Source: Actinomycetes bacterium
GTDB lineage: Bacteria; Actinomycetota; Acidimicrobiia; Acidimicrobiales; Ilumatobacteraceae
Direction: 5' to 3'
Assembly: GCA_025360105.1 (NCBI GenBank)
Contig: JANYCT010000091.1
Coordinates: forward strand, 48,521 to 112,520
DNA: 64,000 nucleotides
Shown here in pieces: positions 34,531 to 44,018 of this stretch (positions within the stretch are counted from its first letter, which is position 1; the number at the start of each line of letters is the position of its first letter). The notes beneath the pieces were generated by a model. The model ran no database searches and had not been told where the DNA came from. It saw nothing but the letters and a program-made list of their open reading frames with translations. The translations under genes and the position numbers were made by a program.

Positions 34531-35061
34531 CTACAGCGTCTTGTGTTGCACCACCCTGATTCCGTTGCGACTCGCGACGACGTAGAAGGTGTGCGGGCCA
34601 GGGCAAACGTATGGCAGGTTCACCGAACCCGCGGCCGCGAGGTCGCTTTGGTACGGAGCGTCGACGTTGTCGATCGCCAGGTACACCGTGTCGGCGCCAG
34701 TAAAGGACCACGTCACCGTTACTTGCGGAAGCTGATCGGCCGGCACCGTCGTGACGCCCGGCGACCCGATGACGATCGGGCACGATATCGAAGCACTGAC
34801 CGTGAGACTCACGGCCTTGGGAGCACCGACCGAAGGCGTCGGCGCTGCCCCGGTCGAGGTGCTCGTCGGGGAGCGCGCCGCGGTGCTGGTCGGGGTGCTG
34901 GTCAGTGAGTGAACGGACGTCGTCGTCGACGTCGTGGGTCGCGTTGAGTTGGTCGTCGTTACCGACCCCGCAGCCGGCACCTTGTTCGAACTGCACGCGG
35001 CAACCGACATGATGACACCGGCGACACAACCTGTGAGCATGCGCCGTCGGGACCAAGACAT
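34531..35061 (-). CDS. Lipoprotein of unknown function with Thr/Ser-rich linker
   Basis: A 176-residue exported protein. A basic start (MSWSRRRM) precedes a signal ending in lipobox VAAC (Cys23). Residues 30-80 are a Thr/Ser/Pro-rich linker. The C-terminal part, with TVTWSFTGADTVYLAID and YVCPGPHTFYVVAS, looks like a small beta-sandwich of the PKD/Ig type. Two cysteines (SCPIV and YVCPG) could bridge. No family recognised. ATG at 35061. Confidence 0.72.
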   Translation of the reverse strand: MSWSRRRMLTGCVAGVIMSVAACSSNKVPAAGSVTTTNSTRPTTSTTTSVHSLTSTPTSTAARSPTSTSTGAAPTPSVGAPKAVSLTVSASISCPIVIGSPGVTTVPADQLPQVTVTWSFTGADTVYLAIDNVDAPYQSDLAAAGSVNLPYVCPGPHTFYVVASRNGIRVVQHKTL

Positions 35062-35131
35062 CTCACGAATCTATCGGCGCTCGACGCTGGCGTAGCGGCC
35101 TCGCATCCGCCGCGGTGATCAGTGGCCGAGA

Positions 35132-35755
35132 TCAGTGATAGTAGGGGTTCTCGCCGTTCGTATGGTCGGTGAGATCCTTGACCCGTTCGATGCCGGCGAT
35201 CTGCTCGACAATCATTGTCTGCACGCCGTCGAGCATGGTCATCCGGCTCATCGAGCACCCGTGGCAACCGCCGCCCATGGTCAAGAACGCAGTACCCAGT
35301 TCGTCGTGGCCGACGAAAGTGACGAAACCACCGTGCGAGGCGAGCGCCGGGTTGACCTCGCCGACGATGACGGCTTCGATCTCTGCTGATAACGCATCGT
35401 CGCGCACGAGACCTTCGATAGTGGGCGCCATCGGCTTGTTCGGGTTGCGGATGACGAGACCCTGGGAGTCGGTGAAGTCCAGTGTCGCACCAGTGAGCAA
35501 CTCGATGTCCTTGGCCGGGATGATCACCTTTAGGCCGTCGTGCGTACGCACCTCGTCGCTGAACGCTGCCTTGGTGGTAATTTCGAACGACAGGTCGTAG
35601 CGGAATTCCTGACCGGGCTCGCTGATGATCTCGAGGCGAAGGCCGAGACGATCGGTCTCGGGCTCATCGTCGCGCATCTGGATGATCTGCGCGTGCGCGG
35701 CGGAGGTCACAGAGATGATCTGGTCTGAGTCGACTTGTGCAGAGAGGGGGCTCAC
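35132..35755 (-). CDS. nfuA: NfuA-type iron-sulfur cluster carrier
   Basis: A 207-residue two-domain protein. The N-terminal 100 or so residues are a degenerate A-type (IscA-like) domain without the usual cysteines. The C-terminal NifU-like domain has GGGCHGCSMSRMT with Cys164 and Cys167. NfuA carries [4Fe-4S] clusters to apo-proteins; the radical SAM MoaA in this window is a potential client (inference). Start GTG at 35755. Confidence 0.9.
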   Translation of the reverse strand: MSPLSAQVDSDQIISVTSAAHAQIIQMRDDEPETDRLGLRLEIISEPGQEFRYDLSFEITTKAAFSDEVRTHDGLKVIIPAKDIELLTGATLDFTDSQGLVIRNPNKPMAPTIEGLVRDDALSAEIEAVIVGEVNPALASHGGFVTFVGHDELGTAFLTMGGGCHGCSMSRMTMLDGVQTMIVEQIAGIERVKDLTDHTNGENPYYH

Positions 35756-35807
35756 TGCAAAAACGCTATCGGCTCAGCGCACAGAGCGTCCCTACCGACC
35801 GCTCCGT

Positions 35808-36581
35808 TCAGCCGGGTCCGCCGCCATCGCACTCGATGCGCTGACCAGTGACGTAGCCGGCTCCATCGCTGCACAACCACAACACAACACTGGCCACATC
35901 GAGCGGTTGGCAGACATGCCCGAATGCCGCACTCGCGTCGAACCCGCGCAGGTCGTGCAGATCGCGGTCGCCGGTCATCGCTCGCGCCAGGCGCACGCCC
36001 ATATCCGTCTCGACCAAACCCGGCGCGACGATGTTCACGTGGATGCCGTGACGGCGTTCTTCCTTGGCCAGCGTGAGCGCCAACGCCTCGAGCGCGGCCT
36101 TACCCATGTTGTACGGCGCACCGTTGGGGCCCATGTGTGACGTCGCCACTGACGACACCATCACGATGTCACCACGACCCCGCGTGCGCATCGATGGGAG
36201 CACCAGCCGCGACAGATGGTGCGCACCGAATGCGTGGGTGGCCACCACGCGTTGCATCTCAGCCGGATCGGTGTCGGCGACCGCTTGACCGCGTGAGGCA
36301 ATGCCGGCGTTACACACGAGGACGTCGATGTGCCCGAAGTCGGCGAGGACAGCATCGACCATGACACGATCAGCCTCGGCGTCGTCGATGGACGCCGCGA
36401 ATGCTGCCGCGGAGCCACCAGCGGCGCGGATGGTGGCAACCGTCTCAGCCGCAGCCTCTGCGTCGCGGCGGTAGTTCACCGCCACAGTGGCGCCGTGCGA
36501 CGCCAGCAGCTCGGAGATACCACGTCCGATCCCACGGCCTCCACCGGTGACCAGTGCGACGCGCCCGTCGAGTTGACCCAT
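35808..36581 (-). CDS. SDR-family oxidoreductase (FabG-like)
   Basis: A 257-residue classical short-chain dehydrogenase. The nucleotide motif is TGGGRGIGRG at 12-21, then NAGIA, and the catalytic Ser in VSSVA with YNMGK. The C-terminal DGGGPG fits the family. It resembles FabG-like 3-oxoacyl-ACP/CoA reductases, but the substrate is unknown. ATG at 36581. The preceding plus-strand gene (CDF transporter) starts divergently at 36660. Confidence 0.87.
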   Translation of the reverse strand: MGQLDGRVALVTGGGRGIGRGISELLASHGATVAVNYRRDAEAAAETVATIRAAGGSAAAFAASIDDAEADRVMVDAVLADFGHIDVLVCNAGIASRGQAVADTDPAEMQRVVATHAFGAHHLSRLVLPSMRTRGRGDIVMVSSVATSHMGPNGAPYNMGKAALEALALTLAKEERRHGIHVNIVAPGLVETDMGVRLARAMTGDRDLHDLRGFDASAAFGHVCQPLDVASVVLWLCSDGAGYVTGQRIECDGGGPG

Positions 36582-36659
36582 GTCGATTCTCCTATGTGAC
36601 TGCTTCGTTTAGGGTGCATCATTGCGGCACCTCGGCGGCGAGTATGGCAACCTTGACCC

Positions 36660-37580
36660 GTGCAAGACGGCAGCCGCAGAGCGATAATCGCAGCATTCTT
36701 CGCGAATCTCGGCATTGCACTTGCCAAATTCATCGGATTCCTGATCACCGGTTCGGCCGGCCTCCTGGCTGAGGCCGGGCACTCGCTCGCTGACACCGGC
36801 AACCAGGCGCTGTTGATGTTCGGCGGCAAGCGGTCGCGTCGTTCCCCGAACGCGAGTCACCAGTTCGGCTTCGGCAACGAGAGGTTCTTCTGGGCGTTCG
36901 TCGTTGCGCTGGTGCTCTTCAGCGGCGGCGGGTTGTTTGCGCTGTACGAGGGCATCCAGAAGCTGATCCATCCGCATCAGGCCGAGAGCATCGGCGTTGC
37001 CGTGGCAATCCTGCTTGCTGCGGTGGCGCTGGAATCGTTCTCGCTCGCAACGGCCGTTCGCGAGGTTCGCCACATCAAGGATCCGGCGATGTCCTACTGG
37101 CGTTTCATCCGCACGTCGAAGCAACCCGAGCTACCCATCGTGTTACTCGAAGACATCGGTGCGCAGATCGGTCTCATGTTCGCGCTGTTCGGCTTGATGA
37201 TGACCTCCGTCACCGACAACGCACGGTGGGACGCATTGGGCTCGGTGGCCATCGGCCTGTTGCTGATGGTGATCGCCAGCATCCTTGCCGTGCGCATGAA
37301 GGCGTTGCTCATCGGCGAATCCGCATCGCCCGTCGATCAGGCCACCGTCGTCGACGCGCTCACGTCGTCGCAACACGTGACGCGGCTGATCCACGTCCGC
37401 ACGCTGCATCTCGGACCCGAGGAGTTGATGGTGGCCGCGAAGCTCGAGTTCGAGCGAAACCTCTCGGTGGCCGACCTCGCTGCTGCAGTCGATGCCGCTG
37501 AGTCGGCGCTGCGAATTGCTGTGCCTGCGGTGACACTGATCTACATCGAGCCCGATTTGTATCGGGATCTCACGCCGTGA
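36660..37580 (+). CDS. Cation diffusion facilitator family transporter
   Basis: A 306-residue CDF protein. The metal-site motif SLADTGNQ lies in TM2 (where the usual HSLxD is HSLAD). GFGNERFFWAF follows, with about six membrane segments, and the cytoplasmic C-terminal domain is VDQATVVDALTSSQHVTRLIHVR. It exports divalent metals such as Zn, Fe, Mn or Co; the metal cannot be told here. GTG at 36660. It overlaps the downstream DMT transporter gene by 4 nt. Confidence 0.92.
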   Translation: MQDGSRRAIIAAFFANLGIALAKFIGFLITGSAGLLAEAGHSLADTGNQALLMFGGKRSRRSPNASHQFGFGNERFFWAFVVALVLFSGGGLFALYEGIQKLIHPHQAESIGVAVAILLAAVALESFSLATAVREVRHIKDPAMSYWRFIRTSKQPELPIVLLEDIGAQIGLMFALFGLMMTSVTDNARWDALGSVAIGLLLMVIASILAVRMKALLIGESASPVDQATVVDALTSSQHVTRLIHVRTLHLGPEELMVAAKLEFERNLSVADLAAAVDAAESALRIAVPAVTLIYIEPDLYRDLTP

Positions 37581-38524
37581 CCACCGTCGACGCGGCAGCG
37601 ACACCTACCTCGAACCGTCGACTCGTGCCGAGCAACCGCACCATCGGCTTCTTGGCCGTCATCGGCGTGGTCGTGTGCTTCTCGCTCGGCTCCACATTGG
37701 TGAAGCGAGCCCACACCCCTGGTGTACTCGTGGCCTTTTGGCGAATGGTCACCACCACCATCGTGTGGAACTCGATCCTGCTCGTCCGTGGCCGTCACAT
37801 CACGCTGGCCGACCTCAGGCAGGCGCTGATCCCGGGCATCTTCTTCGGCCTCAACATCACATGCTTCTACGCCGGGGCTACACACAACAGCGTTGCGAAC
37901 GCCGAGCTCATCGGGTCGCTGACTCCGTTCCTGGTAGTGCCCATCGGAGCGAAGTTCTTCAAGGAGTACATCAACGTGCGCGCTCTGTTGTTCGCATTCG
38001 TGGCCTTCGCTGGTGTGGCAATCGTGCTGTTCACCGCTCCGCCCAAAGGCGATGCGTCATTGAAGGGCAATCTGCTCGGCCTCACCGCGATGCTGCTCTG
38101 GGCCACATACATTGCGACCACCCGCCACTTCCGGCGCGAGATGGACGTGGTCACGTTCATGGCCTCGATCACTCCGATCGCGATCATCACCGTCTTGCCG
38201 CTGGCGCTGCTCAACGGCAACATGTTCGACATCAGCAGCACCGGATGGCGCTACATCGCCCTGCTCACCTTTGTCACCGGTGTAGCGGCACACGGACTCA
38301 TGGTGTTCGCTCAAAAGACCATCCCCATCGGCACCATCGGTATCGCTCAGGTGGCGCAACCGGCGCTCGCTGCGCTGTGGTCGTTCCTGCTCGTGGGCGA
38401 AGCGCTGCACGGCTGGCAGCTGTTCGGCATGGCCATGGTGCTCGGTGGATTGCTGTGCTTCATCCTGATGAACCAGCGACGGCCCAAGGTGGCCGTCGTG
38501 AACACCGTCAGTTCGCTGGGTTGA
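37577..38524 (+). CDS. DMT-superfamily EamA transporter
   Basis: A 315-residue protein of ten predicted membrane segments. The two EamA halves are visible: one ends near YAGATHNSVANAELIGSLTP, the second in VAAHGLMVFAQKTIPIGTIGIAQVAQPALAALWSF. Substrate unknown. GTG at 37577 overlaps the CDF stop (GTGA), so both transporters are translated from one transcript. The 3' end overlaps the convergent Ddn-like gene by 17 nt. Confidence 0.9.
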   Translation: MTTVDAAATPTSNRRLVPSNRTIGFLAVIGVVVCFSLGSTLVKRAHTPGVLVAFWRMVTTTIVWNSILLVRGRHITLADLRQALIPGIFFGLNITCFYAGATHNSVANAELIGSLTPFLVVPIGAKFFKEYINVRALLFAFVAFAGVAIVLFTAPPKGDASLKGNLLGLTAMLLWATYIATTRHFRREMDVVTFMASITPIAIITVLPLALLNGNMFDISSTGWRYIALLTFVTGVAAHGLMVFAQKTIPIGTIGIAQVAQPALAALWSFLLVGEALHGWQLFGMAMVLGGLLCFILMNQRRPKVAVVNTVSSLG

Positions 38525-38939
38525 GCAACACGAGCGGGATCTCGCGCTCGGTCTTGGTCTGATAGCCGGCGTAGTTCTTGTACTTCTCGGTGATCAGCGG
38601 CCACATCCGTGCTCGCTCGTCAGCCGATGCAATGGTGGCCGTCATTGGTTGCTTGGCCGCACCCTTGAACGCCACCTGTACCTGTGGGTTGTCACGCAGG
38701 TTCAGGAACCATGCCGGATGCTGATCGTCGCCACCGCGTGACGCCACGATGACGATGGTCGCGCCCTCCTGCAACGGCGAAGTGAGCATGACCGCACGTG
38801 GTTCACCGCTCTTGCGACCGGTGGTCACAAGTTCGAGCACGGGCATCTTGCCGGCGCTCCATCCGATCTTGCCGAAGCTGAGTTTCAGCACGCTTCGATG
38901 CACGGTATTCATGGTTTTCAATGCGAAATCGCTTGGCAT
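38508..38939 (-). CDS. Deazaflavin (F420)-dependent nitroreductase family protein
   Basis: A 143-residue split-barrel protein of the Ddn/F420 type. Landmarks are VLELVTTGRKSGEPRAVMLT and DDQHPAWFLNLRDNPQVQVAFKG. Such proteins reduce various substrates with reduced coenzyme F420, which is typical of Actinobacteria. No signal peptide. ATG at 38939. Its presence supports F420 use by the organism; no F420 biosynthesis gene is in the window. Confidence 0.88.
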   Translation of the reverse strand: MPSDFALKTMNTVHRSVLKLSFGKIGWSAGKMPVLELVTTGRKSGEPRAVMLTSPLQEGATIVIVASRGGDDQHPAWFLNLRDNPQVQVAFKGAAKQPMTATIASADERARMWPLITEKYKNYAGYQTKTEREIPLVLLNPAN

Positions 38940-38980
38940 GCGCGAACCCTAGCGGCTGGGGCTACTGTGACGTCTCAACA

Positions 38981-39070
38981 CACGGGGAGCTCGCAGGTTC
39001 GGCGGGCTGAGAGGGTGCACGCCGGCACCGACCCTTCAAACCTGATCTGGGTAATGCCAGCGGAGGGAAG
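38981..39070 (+). promoter_or_regulatory. TPP riboswitch (thi box)
   Basis: A thiamine pyrophosphate riboswitch lies directly before the thiamine pyrophosphokinase gene. The core segments GGGCTGAGAGGG, GACCCTTCAAACCTGATCTGG and GTAATGCCAGCGGAGGGAAG are all present. The 3' end GGAGGGAAG (39062-39070) is also the ribosome binding site of the GTG at 39076, which suggests translational control through the SD sequence, as in many Gram-negative and some actinobacterial examples. Confidence 0.96.
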
Positions 39071-39075
39071 CCACG

Positions 39076-39756
39076 GTGTCACACACTCGAACTGCAGTCA
39101 TCATCACGGGGGGCTCGGCGCTCGCGCCGGCAGCGCTGCTCGACCTCGAACCCGACGCCTATGTCATCGCTGCGGACTCCGGGCTCGACCATGCCCGAGC
39201 CGCGGGCCTCACACCGCAGGTTGTAGTCGGTGACCTCGATTCGGTCAGCGATGCTGGCCTGCAATGGGCTCACGATCTCGGCATTGAGGTACAGGCGTTC
39301 CCACGTGACAAGGACTTCACCGACACCGAACTCGCCCTGTCCCAGGCCGTTGCCAGAGGCGCCACCGACGTAGTGCTGTTGAGTGGCGGGAGTGGACCTG
39401 ATGACGACCGGCTCGATCACACCATCGGCGCGATCACAAGCCTGGGCGCAGCCTCGCTTGCGGCGTGTCACTCGGTGACCGCCCGCTGGGGCCACACACT
39501 TGTGCATGTGTTGCACGGCCCGCGAACCGTTCTCTTGAGCGTCGAACCCGGCCGCACTTTCTCGTTGTTGGCCCTGCACGGTCCGTGTCGCGGTGTCTCG
39601 GTTACGGGCGCTCGATGGCCGCTCGCCGACGCGACGATCGAGCCCGCGTCGAGCCGCGGCGTCAGCAACGAAACCCTTTCCGACCAGCTGCACCTGCAGG
39701 TGAGCGCGGGCGTTCTCACGGTCATCCTCCCCCAACAGTTCGGAGCTTCGTTGTGA
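39076..39756 (+). CDS. thiN: Thiamine pyrophosphokinase
   Basis: A 226-residue kinase. Motifs are AADSGLDHA, VVGDLDS at 51-56 and RDKDFTDTELAL at about 78-88. This is the standard thiamine diphosphokinase set. It converts thiamine to TPP, the riboswitch ligand. Start is GTG at 39076, preceded by the riboswitch. The last codons overlap the next gene (GTGA), forming one transcript with the ABC importer. Confidence 0.93.
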   Translation: MSHTRTAVIITGGSALAPAALLDLEPDAYVIAADSGLDHARAAGLTPQVVVGDLDSVSDAGLQWAHDLGIEVQAFPRDKDFTDTELALSQAVARGATDVVLLSGGSGPDDDRLDHTIGAITSLGAASLAACHSVTARWGHTLVHVLHGPRTVLLSVEPGRTFSLLALHGPCRGVSVTGARWPLADATIEPASSRGVSNETLSDQLHLQVSAGVLTVILPQQFGASL

Positions 39757-40808
39757 AACAGTTCAGCATGGTTGTTGCATCTGCAACTCTCGCGATCTCC
39801 GCGTGCAGCTCCGGGTCCACGGCGGCGACGGAGACGAAGCCCGCATCGCTCACACTGGTGGCGTACGACTCGTTCAACGTGAAGCCGGAGGCATTCGATG
39901 CGTTCACCACGGCCACCGGAATCGCAGTAAAGGTCGTCACCGCCGGCGACGCCGGGGCGATGCTCACCAAGGCGGCCCTGACCGCGGGCAACCCTGAGGG
40001 CGACGTGATGTGGGGCGTCGACAACACACTGCTGGCACGGGCCCTGCAGGCCAAGGTGTTCTCGCAATACACCTCAGCCCAACTCCCCACGTTGAACGCA
40101 TCGGCAGTTGACTTCGCGCCCAAGCACGAAGTCACTCCCGTGGATGAGGGTGACGTCTGTATCAACTTCGACAAGGCGTGGTTCGCCACGAACAAGCTCG
40201 ATCCGCCGAGCACGCTGGCTGATCTGACCAAGCCCGCGTACAAGGATCTGCTCGTCGTCGAGAATCCGGCCACGTCGTCGACCGGCCTGGCGTTCCTGCT
40301 CGCCACCATCGCACGATCCGGCGAGAACGGTTGGCAGCAGTACTGGAAGGATCTTCGCACGAACGGCGTAAAGGTGGTCGACAGTTGGGACCAGGCGTAT
40401 TCGGAGGCCTTCTCCGGTTCCGCCGGGAAAGGGCCGCGGCCGCTCGTGGTCTCCTACGGCTCCAGCCCGCCGGCGGAGGTGATCTTTGCCGAGCCTCGCC
40501 CCGACACCGCACCCACGGGTGTCATGGCGTCGAGCTGTTTCCATCAGGTGGAGTTCGCCGGTGTGCTGCGCGGCACCAAGCACCCCGCTGCGGCCGGGCA
40601 GTTGATCGATTATCTCGTCTCGAAGGGCTTTCAGGAGACGCTGCCGCTCACGCTGTTCGTCTACCCCTCACGCGTCGATGCAGCACTGCCTCGGGAGTTC
40701 ATCGACTACACCGTGCGGCCTACCGACTCGCTCACTGTGACACCGGCTGAGATCGAATCGAAGTCGAAGGCTTGGATTTCGACATGGACCGACATCGTGG
40801 TGCGGTGA
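39753..40808 (+). CDS. thiB: Thiamine ABC transporter substrate-binding lipoprotein (ThiB-like)
   Basis: A 351-residue exported binding protein. The signal ends in lipobox ISAC (Cys18); residue 30 onward begins SLTLVAYDSFNVKPEAFDAF. Further motifs GNPEGDVMWGVDNTLLARAL and NPATSSTGLAFLLAT match ThiB/TbpA. GTG at 39753 overlaps the thiN stop (GTGA) and gives a proper n-region (VKQFS). Riboswitch context strongly supports thiamine as the ligand. Confidence 0.92.
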   Translation: MKQFSMVVASATLAISACSSGSTAATETKPASLTLVAYDSFNVKPEAFDAFTTATGIAVKVVTAGDAGAMLTKAALTAGNPEGDVMWGVDNTLLARALQAKVFSQYTSAQLPTLNASAVDFAPKHEVTPVDEGDVCINFDKAWFATNKLDPPSTLADLTKPAYKDLLVVENPATSSTGLAFLLATIARSGENGWQQYWKDLRTNGVKVVDSWDQAYSEAFSGSAGKGPRPLVVSYGSSPPAEVIFAEPRPDTAPTGVMASSCFHQVEFAGVLRGTKHPAAAGQLIDYLVSKGFQETLPLTLFVYPSRVDAALPREFIDYTVRPTDSLTVTPAEIESKSKAWISTWTDIVVR

Positions 40809-42451
40809 ACAGCGCGGCCGTCCGCCGCCATCGGCGCTCACCCAACCGGCTGCCGCGCGCACTGGTCGTCGGTCTAGCCGCGCCCGCCCTCGTCTTCGTC
40901 GCGATGTTTTACGCATGGCCTGTGGTCACACTGGCGACACGGTCGTTCACTGCTGAAGCCGTGCGAACCGTTCTGCACGACAAGGCCATCCATCGTGTGG
41001 TCTGGTTCACGGCTTGGCAGGCAGCGCTGAGCACCGTGCTCACGGTGGCCGTCGGTCTGATCCCCGCATACCTGCTGGCCCGCTACGAGTTCGTGGGTCG
41101 GCGCAGCGTGACCGCGCTCGTGACCGTTCCGTTCGTGCTGCCCACGGTAGTAGTGGGAGCTGCGTTCTTGGCGCTGCTCCCTGACTCATTGGATCAGAGC
41201 GCCACCGCGATCGTGGTGGCCCACGTCTTCTTCAACATCGCTATCGTCGTGCGCGGCGTCGGCGGCCTGTGGGAGCAACTCCCCACCGACCTCGCCGCAG
41301 CGGCGCGAACGCTTGGGGCATCGCCTGCGCGCACGATGCGTGAGATCACGCTGGCGCTGCTCGCCCCGGCGATCTACGCATCGGCGAGCATCGTGTTCCT
41401 GTTCAGCTTTACCTCGTTCGGAGTGGTCCGCCTGCTCGGTGGACCCGCCCATCCCACGCTCGAAGTGGAGATCTGGCAGCGCGCCACCCGGCTCGGCGAT
41501 GTCGGCGTCGCCGCCGTGTTATCGGTTACCCAACTCATCCTGCTGGGCGTGGCGGTGGCTTGGTTTGCGCGCATGCAGACCCGCCATCAACGCACGCTGG
41601 GCCTCGCCCCGCTGACGCAACGGCAACGACCGCGCACCCGCCGTCAACGAGTCTTCGTGGGGTTCACCATCGCCTCTGTGGTCGTCGCCGTCGGCGCGCC
41701 GCTCGTTGCCCTGATCGAGCACAGTCTGCGCACCGGGCAGGGACACTCACTTGCCGCGTGGCGCGCAGTGTTCGGCAACGACGTAGCCAACTCAAACCGA
41801 CCCAGCCTCAACCCCGGCCTCGATGCATTTGCGTCGATCACGGCATCGCTGCGCATCGCCGTTGTCGCCATGTTGATCAGCGTGGTCATCGGCGGGTGCG
41901 CGTCGTTGGCGATCACCGCTCTCGGGCGCAGCGGTCGGCTACTCGACGTCGGCCTCATGCTGCCGCTCGCTACGAGCGCAGTCACCATCGGATTCGGGTT
42001 GCTGATCACCTTCAACAGTGCGCCGGTCGATTGGCGCGGCTCTGCGCTGATGATCCCGCTCGGACACGCGCTGGTTGCCACGCCGTTCGTCGTGCGCATC
42101 GTGGTGCCCGTGTTACGCGCCGTGGATCCTCGTTTGCGCGATGCAGCGGCCACTCTTGGAGCCACGCCGGCGCGGGCATGGTGCACTATCGATCTGCGCA
42201 TCACTGCACGGCCATTGCTGACCGGCGCTGGATTCGCCTTCGCCATTTCACTCGGCGAGTTCGGGGCCACGTCGTTTCTGACGCGCCATGGCCGCGAGAC
42301 GCTACCGATCGCCATCGAACGCCTGCTGAATCGGCCCGGTGCGCTGCTGCACGCACAGGGATACGTGTTGGCCACAGTGCTCGCGGTGCTCACCTTCGTC
42401 GTCATCGCTGCAGTAGAGGCAATCCGTGTGGAGCGTCGAACGCATGCTTGA
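40805..42451 (+). CDS. thiP: Thiamine ABC transporter permease (ThiP-like)
   Basis: A 548-residue permease with two fused BPD_transp_1 domains. EAA-like loops occur in DLAAAARTLGASPARTMRE and in DPRLRDAAATLGATPARAW. About 12 membrane segments. GTG at 40805 overlaps the thiB stop (GTGA). This two-in-one arrangement is typical of thiamine and iron(III) importers; context makes thiamine the likely substrate. Confidence 0.9.
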   Translation: MNSAAVRRHRRSPNRLPRALVVGLAAPALVFVAMFYAWPVVTLATRSFTAEAVRTVLHDKAIHRVVWFTAWQAALSTVLTVAVGLIPAYLLARYEFVGRRSVTALVTVPFVLPTVVVGAAFLALLPDSLDQSATAIVVAHVFFNIAIVVRGVGGLWEQLPTDLAAAARTLGASPARTMREITLALLAPAIYASASIVFLFSFTSFGVVRLLGGPAHPTLEVEIWQRATRLGDVGVAAVLSVTQLILLGVAVAWFARMQTRHQRTLGLAPLTQRQRPRTRRQRVFVGFTIASVVVAVGAPLVALIEHSLRTGQGHSLAAWRAVFGNDVANSNRPSLNPGLDAFASITASLRIAVVAMLISVVIGGCASLAITALGRSGRLLDVGLMLPLATSAVTIGFGLLITFNSAPVDWRGSALMIPLGHALVATPFVVRIVVPVLRAVDPRLRDAAATLGATPARAWCTIDLRITARPLLTGAGFAFAISLGEFGATSFLTRHGRETLPIAIERLLNRPGALLHAQGYVLATVLAVLTFVVIAAVEAIRVERRTHA

Positions 42452-43100
42452 GGCGCAGCACATCTCGGTGGCCTTCGGTGACAACACGGTCTTGACCAAC
42501 GCCACGATCACCGTCGGAGCAGGCAAAGTGGTCGCGTTGCTCGGACCCTCAGGGTCGGGCAAGAGCACATTGCTCCGCGTGATCGCCGGCCTACTCGTTC
42601 CCGACAGCGGGCGCGTGCTGCTCGACGGTGTCGACATCACAGCGCTGCCCACACATCGGCGCAACATCGGCATGGTGTTTCAGGATGATCAGCTCTTTCC
42701 GCATCGCACCGTGGCGCAGAACATCGAGTTCGGGCCGCGGATGCTCGGCTGGGTCAAGGCTCGACGCTCTGCTCGGGTCGCCGAACTCCTGGATCTTGTC
42801 GGCCTCGGCGCCCTCGCAGATCGGCGCGTCACCGAACTATCAGGCGGCGAGTCAAAGCGGGTAGCACTCGCACGCACACTCGCACCCGAACCCCGCGTCG
42901 TGCTGCTCGACGAGCCGCTCACCGGGCTCGACCGCGATCTGCACGATCAACTGGCCGACGACCTTGCCGGTCTGCTGCGACGAACGAATACATCCGCCCT
43001 GCTGGTCACCCATGATCACAATGAAGCTACGACGATCGCCGATCGCATCATCACGATCGACGCGATCTCCGGTTCAGGCGCGCCCGGCGCTCACCAATGA
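42444..43100 (+). CDS. thiQ: Thiamine ABC transporter ATP-binding protein (ThiQ-like)
   Basis: A 218-residue ABC ATPase. Walker A GPSGSGKST (34-42), the signature LSGGESKRVALAR, Walker B VVLLDEPLTGLD and the H-loop VTHDH are intact. ATG at 42444 overlaps the thiP stop by 8 nt. It completes the thiN-thiB-thiP-thiQ unit. Its end abuts the convergent surE gene directly (43100/43101). Confidence 0.9.
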   Translation: MLEAQHISVAFGDNTVLTNATITVGAGKVVALLGPSGSGKSTLLRVIAGLLVPDSGRVLLDGVDITALPTHRRNIGMVFQDDQLFPHRTVAQNIEFGPRMLGWVKARRSARVAELLDLVGLGALADRRVTELSGGESKRVALARTLAPEPRVVLLDEPLTGLDRDLHDQLADDLAGLLRRTNTSALLVTHDHNEATTIADRIITIDAISGSGAPGAHQ

Positions 43101-43925
43101 TCAGCGACGGAGGGCGCGATCGAGCGCTGCCTCACCGAGAGCCATGTCGGTGCGATGGTCGCGTTCGATCTTGCTGAGGTATGTGATCGCCACCTCGTCG
43201 GCCTCGACGATACCCCCATCGGTGTCGGCGGGAAGTTCGACTGCATCGCCCCACGCCATACGCACATGGAAGGTTCCATCGTGGCCCTGCTTGGGCTCCA
43301 AGACTGCCGACGACATCTTGCGCGGCGGCTCCATGCCGACCCGCGCGTGACGCCAACCCTTGATCTGATCGATCTCCACGTTGGGTACGTTCAGGTTCAC
43401 CACCACCGGCTCGGCGGGCATCTGCGCCACGAGCCCCCCAACAAAGGCATCGGCCACCGCTGCGGCGGTGTCCCACTTCTGGCCGATGAGCATCTCGTCC
43501 CAGCCCTGCCCCTCGACACCGAACCCGGTGACGGCCTGGCTGACCGCTACGCCCGAGATACCGCCGTTGCGAGCCGTGAGCGCAGCGCCAATGGTGCCCG
43601 AGTGATACACCGAGCGGCCGACATTGGCCCCCGGATTGATACCCGACACGATGAGGTCGAACGGTGCCCCGAACGCGCCGAGGCGCGAGAACATCACGCA
43701 CAACGCAGGCGGCCCGGTGACCGACCATGCTTCATCGATGCCCTCGACAGTGCAGCGATGCACCTCGGGCTGGATCAGATGCAGTGCCCCGAGCGCCGCG
43801 CCGGCTCCGGAGAACTCGCGATCCGGGGCCACCACCACTACCTCGCCGTGGCGACGCATCGCCCGCGCCAGTACGTGCAGACCGACTGAGTCGATGCCAT
43901 CGTCGTTCGTGAGCAGAATTCTCAT
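43101..43925 (-). CDS. surE: 5'/3'-nucleotidase SurE
   Basis: A 274-residue SurE. The active-site NDDG is at 7-10, PDREFSGAGAA follows, and SGINPGANVGRSVYHSGTIGAA is the hallmark. SurE dephosphorylates nucleoside monophosphates and short polyphosphate in stress. ATG at 43925 gives the family N-terminus MRILLTNDDG; codons further upstream (to 44174) are not real. An oxidoreductase gene starts divergently at 44019. Confidence 0.94.
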   Translation of the reverse strand: MRILLTNDDGIDSVGLHVLARAMRRHGEVVVVAPDREFSGAGAALGALHLIQPEVHRCTVEGIDEAWSVTGPPALCVMFSRLGAFGAPFDLIVSGINPGANVGRSVYHSGTIGAALTARNGGISGVAVSQAVTGFGVEGQGWDEMLIGQKWDTAAAVADAFVGGLVAQMPAEPVVVNLNVPNVEIDQIKGWRHARVGMEPPRKMSSAVLEPKQGHDGTFHVRMAWGDAVELPADTDGGIVEADEVAITYLSKIERDHRTDMALGEAALDRALRR

Positions 43926-44018
43926 GCCCCTATCCTGCCGTGTCGCAGGCGCACGCGCACTTCCCCGCAGGTGAACATCAAGCGGCCTGCAGCTGACGCA
44001 AGTGGCTATCGTCGTCGC

